Origin: Pseudomonadota bacterium
GTDB lineage: Bacteria > Pseudomonadota > Gammaproteobacteria > Xanthomonadales > Xanthomonadaceae
Direction of reading: 5' to 3'
DNA: 64,000 bases
Assembly: GCA_018241125.1 (NCBI GenBank)
Contig: JAFEEL010000044.1
Coordinates: forward strand, 1-64,000
Below are positions 19,297 to 27,802 of the stretch, in pieces. The notes beneath the pieces were generated by a model. The model did not search any database, had not been told where the DNA came from, and was given only the letters and a program-made list of their open reading frames with translations. The translations under genes were made by a program, and so were the position numbers. Position 1 is the first letter of the stretch; each line of letters begins with the position of its first letter.

Positions 19297-20205
19297 ATGT
19301 CCGGCAAGGCCGACTCGCTCAAGACGATTTTCTACGCGCTGGGCGCGAATTTCGTGATTTTCCTGTCCAAGCTCGCCGCCGCGGTGTTCACCGGCTCGGG
19401 CGCGCTGCTGGCCGAGGCGATCCACTCGCTGGCCGATTGCGGCAACCAGATCCTGCTGCTGTGGGGCGTGCGTCAGGCCAAGCGCCCGCCGTCGCCGGAT
19501 TACCCGCTCGGGCATGGCCGCGAGGTGTATTTCTGGTCGTTCATGGTGGCGTTGCTGCTGTTCAGCGTCGGCGGGATCTTTTCGGTGTCGGAAGGCTGGC
19601 ACAAGCTGCACGATCCGCAGCCGCTGTCGATGCCGTGGCTGGCCGTGGGCGTGCTGGTGTTCGGGATCGTCGCCGAGTCGATGTCCATGCGTGCCTGCCT
19701 GCAGGAGGTCGCCAAGGCGCGCGACGGGCGCAGCCTCTACCGCTGGTTCCGGGAAAGCCGGCAGGCCGAGTTGGTGGTCATCTTCGGCGAAGACCTGGCG
19801 GCCCTGTTCGGGCTTGGTTTCGCGCTGGGCGCGGTGGTGTTGACCATGCTCACCGGCAACCCGTTGTACGACGCCATCGGCACGCTGGCCATCGGCGTGT
19901 TGCTGATCGCCGTGGCGCTGTTCGTGGCCATCGAGGTCAAGGGCTTGCTGGTCGGGCAGGGTGTGGATCCGGCAGTGCACCGGGCGATCTATGCCTGGCT
20001 CAATGACCGGGCGGAGATTCGCGGCGTACTGAGCCTGATCACCCTGCAGATGGGCGAGCAGGTGATGGTATCGGTGCAGGCGCAGATGGATTTTTCCGTG
20101 CGTGGCGACGAACTGGTGCGGCAGATCAATGCGGTCGAACGCGCGCTCAAGCAGCAGTTCCCGGCGGTGCGCTGGATGTTTTTCGAGCCCGACGAGACGG
20201 ATTGA
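19297..20205 (+). CDS. Cation diffusion facilitator family transporter
   Basis: A 302-aa inner-membrane divalent metal/proton antiporter. Six transmembrane segments are predicted, with metal-site residues in TM2 ('AEAIHSLADCGNQILL', HxxxD) and TM5 ('FGEDLAALFGLGF', an unusual E/D pair instead of HxxxD). The 'YPLGHGREVYFWSF' loop is diagnostic of CDF proteins. A short cytoplasmic domain closes the protein. The metal could be zinc, manganese or iron; the TM5 variation prevents a firm call. It is divergent from the GNAT gene. Confidence 0.9.
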   Translation: MSGKADSLKTIFYALGANFVIFLSKLAAAVFTGSGALLAEAIHSLADCGNQILLLWGVRQAKRPPSPDYPLGHGREVYFWSFMVALLLFSVGGIFSVSEGWHKLHDPQPLSMPWLAVGVLVFGIVAESMSMRACLQEVAKARDGRSLYRWFRESRQAELVVIFGEDLAALFGLGFALGAVVLTMLTGNPLYDAIGTLAIGVLLIAVALFVAIEVKGLLVGQGVDPAVHRAIYAWLNDRAEIRGVLSLITLQMGEQVMVSVQAQMDFSVRGDELVRQINAVERALKQQFPAVRWMFFEPDETD

Positions 20206-20217
20206 CCGGCGGCAATA

Positions 20218-21057
20218 TCACTCCTGCCGCAACCATTCCATTCGCTGCCCCGCGCCCGCCTCGCCCAGTGCGCGCACCAGTTCGGGCAGTGCCGCGGCGA
20301 GCTCCTCGTCGAGCTTCCACGGCGGATTGAGCAACAGCATGCCGCTGCCGTTCAAACGCAACGGCGAATCGTCGGCGCGCACCAGCAGCTCGGCCAGCAG
20401 GATCTGCGTGCAGGGCAGTTTCGCCGCGCCACGCAGGAACGGTTGCAGGTCGCGCCGGCGCTTGATCGGGTACCACAGCGCGTAGATGCCCTGCGGCCAG
20501 CGCCGCAGGCCTTCGTCGAGTGCGGCCAGCGCGGTGTCGAACTCCAGCAACTGCGCCTCGTAGGGCGGATCGATCAGCACCAGCCCGCGGCGCGGCGTCG
20601 GCGGCAACAGCGCCTTGATCGCTGCCCAGCCATCGCCGGCCTGCACGTGCACGCGCCCGTCGCGCGCGAACAGCGTCGCCAGCGCGCGCGCTTCGTCGGG
20701 TTGCGCCTCGCGGCAGAACAGACGGTCGTCGGCGCGCATCGCCATCGCCGCCAGCACCGGCGAGCCAGGGTACATGCGCAAATGTCCGTCGGGGTTACAG
20801 GCACGGATAGCCTGCTGATAGCGCCCGATCGCCGCCGACTGCGTGCCCATGCCCAGTGCGCGGGCGACGCCGGAATCGGCCTCGGCGGTGCGCCGTGCTG
20901 CCGCGTCGTGCAGGTCATAGCGGCCGCGGCCGGCGTGGGTGTCGAGTACGAAAAACGGCGTCGGCTTGCGCTTGAGAGCATCAAGCAGGGCCAGCAGCAC
21001 GATGTGCTTGAGCACGTCGGCGTGGTTGCCGGCATGGAAAGCGTGGCGGTAGTTCAT
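20218..21057 (-). CDS. rlmJ: 23S rRNA (adenine(2030)-N6)-methyltransferase RlmJ
   Basis: A 279-aa SAM-dependent methyltransferase. The family N-terminus 'MNYRHAFHAGNHADVLKH' is clear, followed by 'LDTHAGRGRYDL' (SAM site), the catalytic 'LVLIDPPYE' (DPPY) and 'GIYALWYPIK'. E. coli RlmJ starts with the same 'YRHSFHAGNHADV' pattern, so ATG 21057 is preferred to the GTG two codons upstream. It modifies A2030 of 23S rRNA. It converges with the CDF gene, with only 12 bases between them. Confidence 0.95.
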   Translation of the reverse strand: MNYRHAFHAGNHADVLKHIVLLALLDALKRKPTPFFVLDTHAGRGRYDLHDAAARRTAEADSGVARALGMGTQSAAIGRYQQAIRACNPDGHLRMYPGSPVLAAMAMRADDRLFCREAQPDEARALATLFARDGRVHVQAGDGWAAIKALLPPTPRRGLVLIDPPYEAQLLEFDTALAALDEGLRRWPQGIYALWYPIKRRRDLQPFLRGAAKLPCTQILLAELLVRADDSPLRLNGSGMLLLNPPWKLDEELAAALPELVRALGEAGAGQRMEWLRQE

Positions 21058-21185
21058 CGCCACAGTCTGGCACGGCCAACGCGTCCGCCGCCGGCAAGCA
21101 CAATCCGATCCGGATGGAAAGCATGGCGGGCCTGCCGCGGAGCCGATAGGCTCGATACCCGGGTCGAGGCGTCGGTGTCACCTCC

Positions 21186-21854
21186 ATGTCGCGTGGGAGC
21201 CTGTGGATTGTCTGGGTCGAAAAGCTCGGCGCGCTCGATACGACCGCGCTGGCCGCACTGTGCGTGCTGGCGGCGCTGGCGCGACGCGACGGATGGCTGG
21301 CGGTGCGGTATGCGGCGGTGCTGGTGGCGGCGATGGCGTTGGGCGTCGTATCGAAGATGGCCTACTACGGCTGGGGCGTGCGCTTCGGGCTGGGGCCGTT
21401 CCATGGCATGAGCGGGCACGTGCTGCGTGCGTTCGCGGTATGGCCGGCGCTGGGCTTCGCATTGATGGCCGGACGCTCGCGGGCGGCGCAGGTGACGGCG
21501 GTGGCCGCCGGTGCGTTGGTCGCGCTGGGGGTGACGGTGATGATCGTGCATACCCGCGTACACTCGCCGGCCGAGGCGATCGCCGGCGGCGCGGCCGGCT
21601 GGCTGGCCGCGGCGTGGCTGCTGCGCCACGAGGGCTTGGCCAAGCTGGGCTGGCCGTGTTGGTTGCCGTTGGCGATCGTGGCGGTGCTCGGCTGCGGCTG
21701 GATCGCCCGCTACCCGTTGACCGACTACGATTTCGAAACCCGTTTGTCCATCATCGCGCGGCAAATCCGGAACTGGTCGGGCGCCCCGCCGTGCAAGGTG
21801 CGGCACGGGCTGGTCGAGTGTGACCAGACTCCGGACTCCGGCACCCCACCCTGA
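21186..21854 (+). CDS. PAP2-superfamily membrane phosphatase
   Basis: A 222-aa membrane protein with about five hydrophobic segments. PAP2 motifs are partly visible: 'SKMAYYGWG' (first motif region), 'FHGMSGHVLRAF' (the PSGH-like motif 2) and 'HTRVHSPAEAIAGG' (motif 3, with SRxxxxxH reduced to TRVH). Such enzymes dephosphorylate lipid phosphates or undecaprenyl-PP at the membrane. The degenerate motif 1 leaves catalysis uncertain. It starts a three-gene cluster with the CHASE2 and M48 genes (19 bases to the next start). Confidence 0.75.
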   Translation: MSRGSLWIVWVEKLGALDTTALAALCVLAALARRDGWLAVRYAAVLVAAMALGVVSKMAYYGWGVRFGLGPFHGMSGHVLRAFAVWPALGFALMAGRSRAAQVTAVAAGALVALGVTVMIVHTRVHSPAEAIAGGAAGWLAAAWLLRHEGLAKLGWPCWLPLAIVAVLGCGWIARYPLTDYDFETRLSIIARQIRNWSGAPPCKVRHGLVECDQTPDSGTPP

Positions 21855-21873
21855 CGATCGGTACTGACCCGGC

Positions 21874-23808
21874 ATGGCGACCGACAAGAAAAGCGCTCCG
21901 CCCAAACCGAACCTGTTCGAACAGGCGGCGGTGCATTTCGTCAAGAGCTGGGGCTTGTACGAGCGCGCTTTCGGTCGATCGATGAGCGCCGTGGCGCGCA
22001 GGATGCGCTTTTCCTTCTTCCTGACCATGACCGCCATCGCCTTGGCGTTCTTGTTCTGGGACTACTACGGCATCGGCGCTTGGGCCGGGCGCTCGTTGCA
22101 AGGCGGCAATCGCAGCCTGTCGTCGGTCGAAGACTCGCTGTTCGACTGGGTGGTGGCGCGCCGGCCGGTCGATCCGCGCAGTTCGGGCAAGGTGGTGATC
22201 GCGGAAATCGACGAGTGTTCGATTTCGTATTTCGAGAAGAAGGGTCTTCCCGGTTGGCCGTGGCCGCGCGACCGCCACGCCGACCTGCTCACGGCCTTGT
22301 CCGAGGCCGGGGTGGCCGCGGTCGGTTACGACGTGCTGTTTCTGGACAAGAGCGCCGATCCGGCCTCCGACCAGATGCTCCCGCAGGTCGCCGCGCTGAG
22401 CGCGCCCACGTTTTTCGGCGGCAACTTCGACGATGCCAGCGCCGACACCCCGGCCACCAGCACCGTGAACCGCTGGCCGACCGCGCTGCCGTTGACGGCC
22501 AAACCCGCCGATGCGCCGACCGCCACCATCCAGTTGCCGTTTTCCCCGGTGCTGGCCCAGCGCGCCGGTTTCGTCAATATCCAGCGCTCCGGCGATGGTA
22601 TGGTGCGCGACTTTCCATTGTGGCAGGCGCAGGGCGACTACGGCGTGCCGTCGATGGCGGCCTTGGTGGCCGGCCAATACCTGCACCGCAAGTTCACCAG
22701 CTTCCCGCAGTCGATCCGCCTGAACTGGCGGCGCAAGCACCCGTTGCCGATCGTGTCGGCGGTGGATCTGCTGCCCGATGAGCACACCCCCTGCCTGAAA
22801 CCGGGCGAAAAGCTGCCCGACCTCAAGGGCAAGATCGTGATGGTCGGCTACGTCGCCTCGGGCATCAACGACTTCAAGCCCACTCCGATCGACCCGGAGA
22901 TGGCCGGGGTGGTGTTGCAGGGCGAGGCGGTCGAGAACCTGGTCGGTGACACCTGGATCCGCATGCCGCACGAGGGTTTCAAGTACCTGCTGGCGGCGGC
23001 GTTGATCGTGTTCATCGGGCTTTCGTTCTGGCGCGGCGAGCCTTCGCAGGACATCGACGCCATCTTCACCGCGACCAATCTCGCCCTGACCGCGGTGGCG
23101 TGGTTGACCTTGACCTTCTCCACCTACTTCTTCGACATCTTCACCACCGTTGCCACCTCGCTGAGCTTCTTCGGCATCTGCCGCACCTATCTGGCCGGCA
23201 TGCGCGGGCGGGCGCTGGGCAACGACGACCACGTGCCCGAACTGGGCGAGCACGGGCGCTTGCACGTGGTGTTGCTGATCTTGCGCATCAGCGTGGGCGA
23301 ACACCTGGCAGCCGGTGAGAGCGACTCGGACGCGCGGCGCTTCTGGGAAACCAACGAATACCGTCGGCGCATCCGCCGGGTCCTGTACGCGCACGGCTAC
23401 GCCAAGATGCACGAGGGCCTGATCGAGCGCAAAACCTTCCTTGCGGCGGACTTTCGCGACGTGATCCTGATGATCTGCGACGCGCCGTCGGTCGAGGAGC
23501 TGCGCTGGGAAATCCTGCACGACCTGAAGCTGATCAACCAGGAACTGACCCACATCGCCGACGAGCACCGCATCGAGCAAATCGCCACCGCCGCGGCCGC
23601 TTACGTCGACCTGAGCGATCTGGACGCTGCCACGCGTTCCAGTTCGTTGCAAAATACCCTCGGCAGGGTACTGCAGATGCCGGCCACCACCGGCCTGCGT
23701 GCGTTCATCGCGTCCGATGTGGAGTGCCTGCCGCGTTATGTCTATCCGGGGAGTACGCCCAAGCCTGCCAGCGAGGAAACGCCATGCGCCAGTCCATCCG
23801 AATCTTGA
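21874..23808 (+). CDS. CHASE2-domain membrane protein without catalytic output domain
   Basis: A 644-aa protein. Residues 46-63 form TM1. An extracytoplasmic CHASE2 sensor follows ('VVIAEIDECSISYFE...GWPWPRDRHADLL', 'GYDVLFLDK', 'GFVNI...DGMVRDFPLW', 'GKIVMVGYVASGINDF') to about residue 355. Two or three TM helices span about 370-440. The C-terminal 200 residues are cytoplasmic and helical and contain 'HVVLLILRISVGEHLAAGE'. No cyclase, kinase or GGDEF motif is seen, although CHASE2 proteins usually end in one. The C-terminal region may be a regulatory or partner-binding domain. It overlaps the M48 gene by 25 bases. Confidence 0.85.
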   Translation: MATDKKSAPPKPNLFEQAAVHFVKSWGLYERAFGRSMSAVARRMRFSFFLTMTAIALAFLFWDYYGIGAWAGRSLQGGNRSLSSVEDSLFDWVVARRPVDPRSSGKVVIAEIDECSISYFEKKGLPGWPWPRDRHADLLTALSEAGVAAVGYDVLFLDKSADPASDQMLPQVAALSAPTFFGGNFDDASADTPATSTVNRWPTALPLTAKPADAPTATIQLPFSPVLAQRAGFVNIQRSGDGMVRDFPLWQAQGDYGVPSMAALVAGQYLHRKFTSFPQSIRLNWRRKHPLPIVSAVDLLPDEHTPCLKPGEKLPDLKGKIVMVGYVASGINDFKPTPIDPEMAGVVLQGEAVENLVGDTWIRMPHEGFKYLLAAALIVFIGLSFWRGEPSQDIDAIFTATNLALTAVAWLTLTFSTYFFDIFTTVATSLSFFGICRTYLAGMRGRALGNDDHVPELGEHGRLHVVLLILRISVGEHLAAGESDSDARRFWETNEYRRRIRRVLYAHGYAKMHEGLIERKTFLAADFRDVILMICDAPSVEELRWEILHDLKLINQELTHIADEHRIEQIATAAAAYVDLSDLDAATRSSSLQNTLGRVLQMPATTGLRAFIASDVECLPRYVYPGSTPKPASEETPCASPSES

Positions 23809-25217
23809 GCATCGCCATTTTCACGATCCTCGCTGCCGGCCCCGCCGTCGGCGCGAAAAAGCGCCCGCCGGCACACCCCACGCCGGCACCCGCCGCAGCG
23901 CCGGCACCGACCCCCAGCGGGCACACTCCGGCCTCGGTGTACAAGGATGGCGTGGCCGTGCATCAGGCCGCGTCGGCCAGTTCGGCCACCGTGGCCACGC
24001 TCAAGAAAGGCACGACGGTGGACGTGCAGAAGCAAGATGGCCTGTGGTTCGACATCAAGGCCGACGCCAACAGCGGCTACGTGAAGATCAACGAGGTGCG
24101 CCTGGCGCAGGCCACCGGCGCCGGCAACGACGGCTATTCGATGTTCGGTGGCCGTCCCAAGGCCGGCGAGACCGCCGGCGTGCGCGGCATCAATACCGAA
24201 CAACTGCGCGGGGCGAGCTACGACCCGGCGGCGGTGGCGCAGATGGACACCTTCCGCGTGGACGATGCGACGGCGCGCGCGTACGCCAGCCGCGAACACC
24301 TGCAAGCCACGCAAGTGGCGTACAAGAAGGAGCCCGGCATCGGCCAGGGCCACCGCGAGACCTCCGGGTCTTCCGAGGAGACACAAGCGCAGCAGGCGGA
24401 AAACTCGGCAGCCAAGAAGGGCGTGTTCGGCATGCTCGGCAGCCACCTCGGGGTGGGCAGTTCGGTCACCGACAGCGCCGCCGACGCCATGCCCAAGAGC
24501 GAGCAGGAAAAATACGACGAAGAAATCGCGATGGGCCCGCAAATCGCCGGCCGCGTGCTCAGCGTGATGCCGATCTGGAACAACCCGGCCGCGCAGCGCC
24601 GGGTCAATACCATCGGCCTGTGGGTTGCCCTGCAAACCCCGCGCGACGACCTGCCGTGGACCTTCGTGGTGGTGGACAACCCGACCATGAACGCCTTCGC
24701 CGCGCCCGGCGGCTACATCATCATCACCCGTGGCCTGTACGAGGTGCTGCAATCGGACGACGAGGTGGCTGCCGTGCTCGGCCACGAGATCAGCCACGTG
24801 GTTTCCCGCGACCACTACAACGTGATCCGCAAGCAGGCGATGACCTCGATCGCCATGAACGTGGGCACCGACAAGTTCGTCGGCGCGCTCGGCAAATCCG
24901 GCGCCAACCCGTTCGCACAGAAGCTGGCCGGCTACCTCGCCAAGGAAGGCGCGTCGATCCTGCTGACCGGCTTCGACAAGGACGTGGAATACCGCTCGGA
25001 CGTGGCCTCGATGGTGTACACCGCGCGCGCCGGCTACAACCCGCTGGCGATGTACGCGGTGCTGCAAAAACTCGAAGCGGCCGCCGACCCGGGCCGCACC
25101 GGCAACCTGCTCAGCACCCATCCGCCGATCGAAAAGCGCTTGGACAACCTCGACAAGAAGGGCATCGAGCCGGTCGAGCAGTACACCAGCCGGCCGTACG
25201 TGACGGCGATGCGCTGA
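23784..25217 (+). CDS. M48-family metalloprotease with SH3-like domain
   Basis: A 477-aa exported protease. A signal peptide (cleavage near 'AVGA') is followed by a Pro/Ala linker, an SH3-like domain ('ASVYKDGVAVHQAASASSATVATLKKGTTVDV...GLWFDIK...GYVKINEVRL'), a helical region, and an M48 catalytic domain. The zinc motif HEISH is at residues 334-338. The third ligand Glu is in 'VEYRSDVASMVYTARAGY'. It resembles BepA/LoiP-type envelope quality-control proteases, with an added SH3 domain. The gene order PAP2-CHASE2-M48, with overlap, suggests an envelope-related unit. Confidence 0.9.
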   Translation: MRQSIRILSIAIFTILAAGPAVGAKKRPPAHPTPAPAAAPAPTPSGHTPASVYKDGVAVHQAASASSATVATLKKGTTVDVQKQDGLWFDIKADANSGYVKINEVRLAQATGAGNDGYSMFGGRPKAGETAGVRGINTEQLRGASYDPAAVAQMDTFRVDDATARAYASREHLQATQVAYKKEPGIGQGHRETSGSSEETQAQQAENSAAKKGVFGMLGSHLGVGSSVTDSAADAMPKSEQEKYDEEIAMGPQIAGRVLSVMPIWNNPAAQRRVNTIGLWVALQTPRDDLPWTFVVVDNPTMNAFAAPGGYIIITRGLYEVLQSDDEVAAVLGHEISHVVSRDHYNVIRKQAMTSIAMNVGTDKFVGALGKSGANPFAQKLAGYLAKEGASILLTGFDKDVEYRSDVASMVYTARAGYNPLAMYAVLQKLEAAADPGRTGNLLSTHPPIEKRLDNLDKKGIEPVEQYTSRPYVTAMR

Positions 25218-25325
25218 CCGCGCTGCCCCTGCGGCGAAGCATCGTCGCGGGGGCCGCCCAGCCCGTGCATGCCATTGCGGCGCGATCTCGCCGGGGGGCA
25301 CTGGGCGCTGTCCAGACCGGGCTGT

Positions 25326-26402
25326 TTACTGGCGCGCTTCGCGCCGCAGCAGCTCACGCTTGCGCTCGACGCCCCAGCGGTAGCCGGAAAGATCGCCATC
25401 ACGTCGCACCACGCGATGGCAGGGAATGGCGACGGCGATGTGGTTGGCCGCGCAGGCCCCGGCCACGGCACGCACAGCCTTGGGCGCGCCGATGCGTGCG
25501 GCAATGTCGGCATAACTCACCGTTGCGCCGGCGGGGATCTCCCGCAAGGCCAGCCACACCCGTTGCTGGAAGGCGGTTCCGCGCACATCCAGTGGCAAGT
25601 TCAAGCCGATGTTCGGGGCTTCTATGAAGCCGACCACCCGGGCGACCAACTGCTCGAAATCAGCATCTGCACCGATCAGCTCCGCCTTGGGGAACTGATC
25701 TTGCAGGTCGCGCACCAGTCGATCCGGGTCGTCGCCCAGCAAGATCGCGCAAATGCCGCGCTGGCTTTGCGCCACCAGAATCGCCCCCAACGAAGACTGC
25801 GCCACGGCGAAGCGGATCACCGCGCCCACGCCACCGGCGCGGTACTCACGGGCACGCATGCCCAGGACTTGCCCGGCGGTTTCGTAGAAACGACTGCTGG
25901 CGTTGAACCCCGCCTCATGAATCGCAGTAGTGACCGTGCCACTGGCGGCATTGAGCTGCTCGCGCAACTTGCCGGCGCGCCAGGCTGTGGCATAGGCCTT
26001 GGGCGTCAGGCCGGTTTGCGCCTTGAAGACCCGATGAAAGTGGAAGGCGCTCATGCCTGCCTGCGCGGCCAGCGCGTCCAGATTCGGGGCGGTGTGTGCA
26101 GACTCGATCCGGTGGCACGCCTGTGCGACCAAGTCGGCACGTTCAGCCCCAGCCAAGCTGCGGTCGCCCTGGTTGCGCCGGCTGGCGCGGTAACCTGCCG
26201 CCTCGGCCTGCTCGGCAGAGGCGAAAAACTCGATGTTTTCGCGTTTGGGAAGGCGGGCCGAGGAACCGGGGCGGCCGTACACCCCGGTGGTGCGCACGGC
26301 GTAGACAAACTGGCCGTCGGCGCGGGCGTCGCGGCTCCTGACCGCCTCCCAGCGGGCGTCGTCGCGGTCATGGACGGGCTTTGCAGCAGTGTCGCCGGTC
26401 AT
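25326..26402 (-). CDS. ada: Ada-type O6-methylguanine-DNA methyltransferase lacking sensor cysteines
   Basis: A 358-aa protein with the order of Ada: an N-terminal methylphosphotriester domain, an AraC-type HTH ('MSAFHFHRVFKAQTGLTPKAY' near residues 120-140), and a C-terminal alkyltransferase. The active-site 'IPCHRVV' is intact (Cys328), as is 'RAVAGACAANHIAVAIP'. In the N-domain all four zinc/acceptor cysteines are replaced: G43, S47, S74 and N77 stand where E. coli has C38, C42, C69 and C72. It should still repair O6-methylguanine but cannot accept a methyl group from phosphotriesters by the known mechanism. AAAGGA upstream supports ATG 26402. Confidence 0.93.
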   Translation of the reverse strand: MTGDTAAKPVHDRDDARWEAVRSRDARADGQFVYAVRTTGVYGRPGSSARLPKRENIEFFASAEQAEAAGYRASRRNQGDRSLAGAERADLVAQACHRIESAHTAPNLDALAAQAGMSAFHFHRVFKAQTGLTPKAYATAWRAGKLREQLNAASGTVTTAIHEAGFNASSRFYETAGQVLGMRAREYRAGGVGAVIRFAVAQSSLGAILVAQSQRGICAILLGDDPDRLVRDLQDQFPKAELIGADADFEQLVARVVGFIEAPNIGLNLPLDVRGTAFQQRVWLALREIPAGATVSYADIAARIGAPKAVRAVAGACAANHIAVAIPCHRVVRRDGDLSGYRWGVERKRELLRREARQ

Positions 26403-27148
26403 GGCGGCATCCTTTTTGCTGATGATGAGGGCAAGCTTGAGCCTGAGTTCGATCGCATGCACTCCGTTTCTTGCGATTGCATGAAATGGGTGCTTCATCC
26501 TCAACCGGAATTGAACTGACTGCGTCACTTCCGCCCCCCACACCGCGACCGCTGCCGTGCTGCTCGATGTGCTTGCGCTCGGTCAGAGCGCGGAAGTGCT
26601 GCTTGAGCGTGTTGCGGCTCGCGCCGTGTTGTTGGAATGCAGATCGCAAGCGGCATACAGCCCTGGCGGCCAGCTCAAACTGCTCCACTCGTGGCCGGGT
26701 CAAACTGCTCCACCATATGAATCGATTGTTCTCAGGAAGAACTTTTCAGGCCGGATCGCTTTGCCGGGCCATCCGCTCAGCAGCCTCTTTCATGCGCCAG
26801 TCGAAGGAAGGAGCGAAGCGGTGGCGCATGCCTTTGTTGTGCCAGCAAGACTTTGCAAGCACAAGCGGGAAACCGCGACGTAGTGCGCAAGTCCGCATTG
26901 GTGCGGAATGCCGCGGACATCAGCGGAAAGGCCGCAGTCGCCGTGCCACATCACCATGACCCTTGTACATTCCGCGTACATTGGTACAACGGAATCGAGC
27001 CGATTGGCGCGGTTTCTTGCGGCCTGCTGCGACTGTAAATCTATGTTTTCGCTGGGACAAGTTGGTGGTGTGCAGTTTACTACCGAACAACTTGCTATGT
27101 GGGTCAATGAGCACTGCTGCGGTCATCAGCGCACCTTCGGCAGTCCAG
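26403..27148. other. Gene-poor junction, start of the accessory island
   Basis: No intact gene is supported in these 746 bases. The composition is more AT-rich than the flanks. A degraded minus-strand helix-turn-helix remnant lies at 26550-26703. Near 26690-26712 the segment GTGGAGCAGTTTGA occurs twice in close succession, which could be the end of an old insertion sequence. At 26963-26989 TTGTAC and GTACAA form an inverted pair around another GTACAT. A minus-strand frame at 26755-26835 ('FDWRMKEAAERMARQSDPA') looks like another coding remnant. Confidence 0.5.
26550..26703 (-). pseudogene. Remnant of a winged-helix C-terminus (Fic/RecG-like?)
   Basis: About 50 codons read 'FELAARAVCRLRSAFQQHG' and then 'SRNTLKQHFRALTERKHIEQHG'. 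The second half looks like a winged-helix DNA-binding end of Fic-domain or RecG-like AAA proteins ('SRNTLKxHLxxLxExGxLxxHGxGRG'). There is no start, no upstream domain and no natural ending, so this is a fragment. The family assignment is weak. Confidence 0.3.
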
Positions 27149-27484
27149 TCAAACCCCAAGCAGGCGACGCTCCAGGAGTGACTGCATATCCCGCCGACCG
27201 TCTGCGATCACATAAATATAGACCTTCTGCGCCATGACACGATAGATCACTCGATAGGGCTTGAAAGCGGTCTGCCGATAATCCCGGATGCCGAGGGCCA
27301 CCAGTTCCTTGGGGTAGGCGCCGCGCTCAGGAAAAGTTGACAAGCTCTCCACGACTTCCAGTAAACGATCCAGCACATAATCGGTATTGGCCTTGCAATC
27401 AAATTCCGCGATGTAGTCGTAGATCAACTCCAGATCCTGCTCCGCCCCCGCGGTCAGCAAGACCTCGTATTTGCGCTTCGCCAT
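27149..27484 (-). CDS. ParE/RelE-family toxin
   Basis: A 111-aa RelE/ParE-superfamily toxin. It has the usual layout: 'LTAGAEQDLELIYDYIAEF' helix, 'PERGAYPKELVALGIRDYRQTAFKPYRVIYRV' beta core with conserved Arg-Tyr residues, and the C-terminal 'VYIYVIADGRRDMQSLLERRLL'. That C-terminal pattern (VxxxxRxxxDxxxxLxxRL) is common for ParE. Target (gyrase or mRNA) cannot be told. The ATG shares one base with the antitoxin stop (TAATG). Confidence 0.9.
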   Translation of the reverse strand: MAKRKYEVLLTAGAEQDLELIYDYIAEFDCKANTDYVLDRLLEVVESLSTFPERGAYPKELVALGIRDYRQTAFKPYRVIYRVMAQKVYIYVIADGRRDMQSLLERRLLGV

Positions 27485-27759
27485 TACTTGGCTGCCTGTT
27501 TGGCCCGCAATCTTGCGACAATCTCACCCACGGGCTTGACCTTGCCAGCTTCAATCTCCGCATTACCCAACGCGAGAATTTTCAGCAGCGCCAGCGTTTT
27601 CTGTGTTTCTTCGTAAGAGGCGACGTCCTGAATGACCGCCTTGGCCTCCCCGTTCTGGGTGATGACAAGCGGCTCCCGCCCCTTGGTCAATTGGGCCAAA
27701 ACTTCGGCCGCGTTCGCCTTGAGGTAACTGATGGGTTTGACTCGCGATGAGTAGCGCAT
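27484..27759 (-). CDS. Phd/YefM-family antitoxin
   Basis: A 91-aa antitoxin with the Phd/YefM N-terminal DNA-binding fold: 'KPISYLKANAAEVLAQLTKGREPLVITQNGEAKAVIQDVASYEETQ'. A helical C-terminal tail neutralises the toxin. AAGGAG six bases before the ATG is a good ribosome-binding site. It pairs with the ParE-type toxin downstream and sits right after jetD on the same strand. Confidence 0.9.
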   Translation of the reverse strand: MRYSSRVKPISYLKANAAEVLAQLTKGREPLVITQNGEAKAVIQDVASYEETQKTLALLKILALGNAEIEAGKVKPVGEIVARLRAKQAAK

Positions 27760-27783
27760 GACCTGACTCCTTAATCTGACAAG

Positions 27784-27797
27784 GACTCAATATAGTC
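27784..27797. promoter_or_regulatory. Candidate operator of the Phd/ParE pair
   Basis: GACT-CAATAT-AGTC is an inverted repeat 25 bases upstream of the antitoxin ATG. AGTCC recurs a turn further on (27805-27809, in the end of jetD). Autorepression by the antitoxin is expected; the site is inferred. Confidence 0.35.
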
Positions 27798-27802
27798 TTT
27801 AT

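Noticed and set aside
26403..27148. attL copy of the tRNA-Ala 3' end at the left side of the island
   Set aside because: I looked for the last 15-20 bases of the tRNA in this stretch and saw no match.
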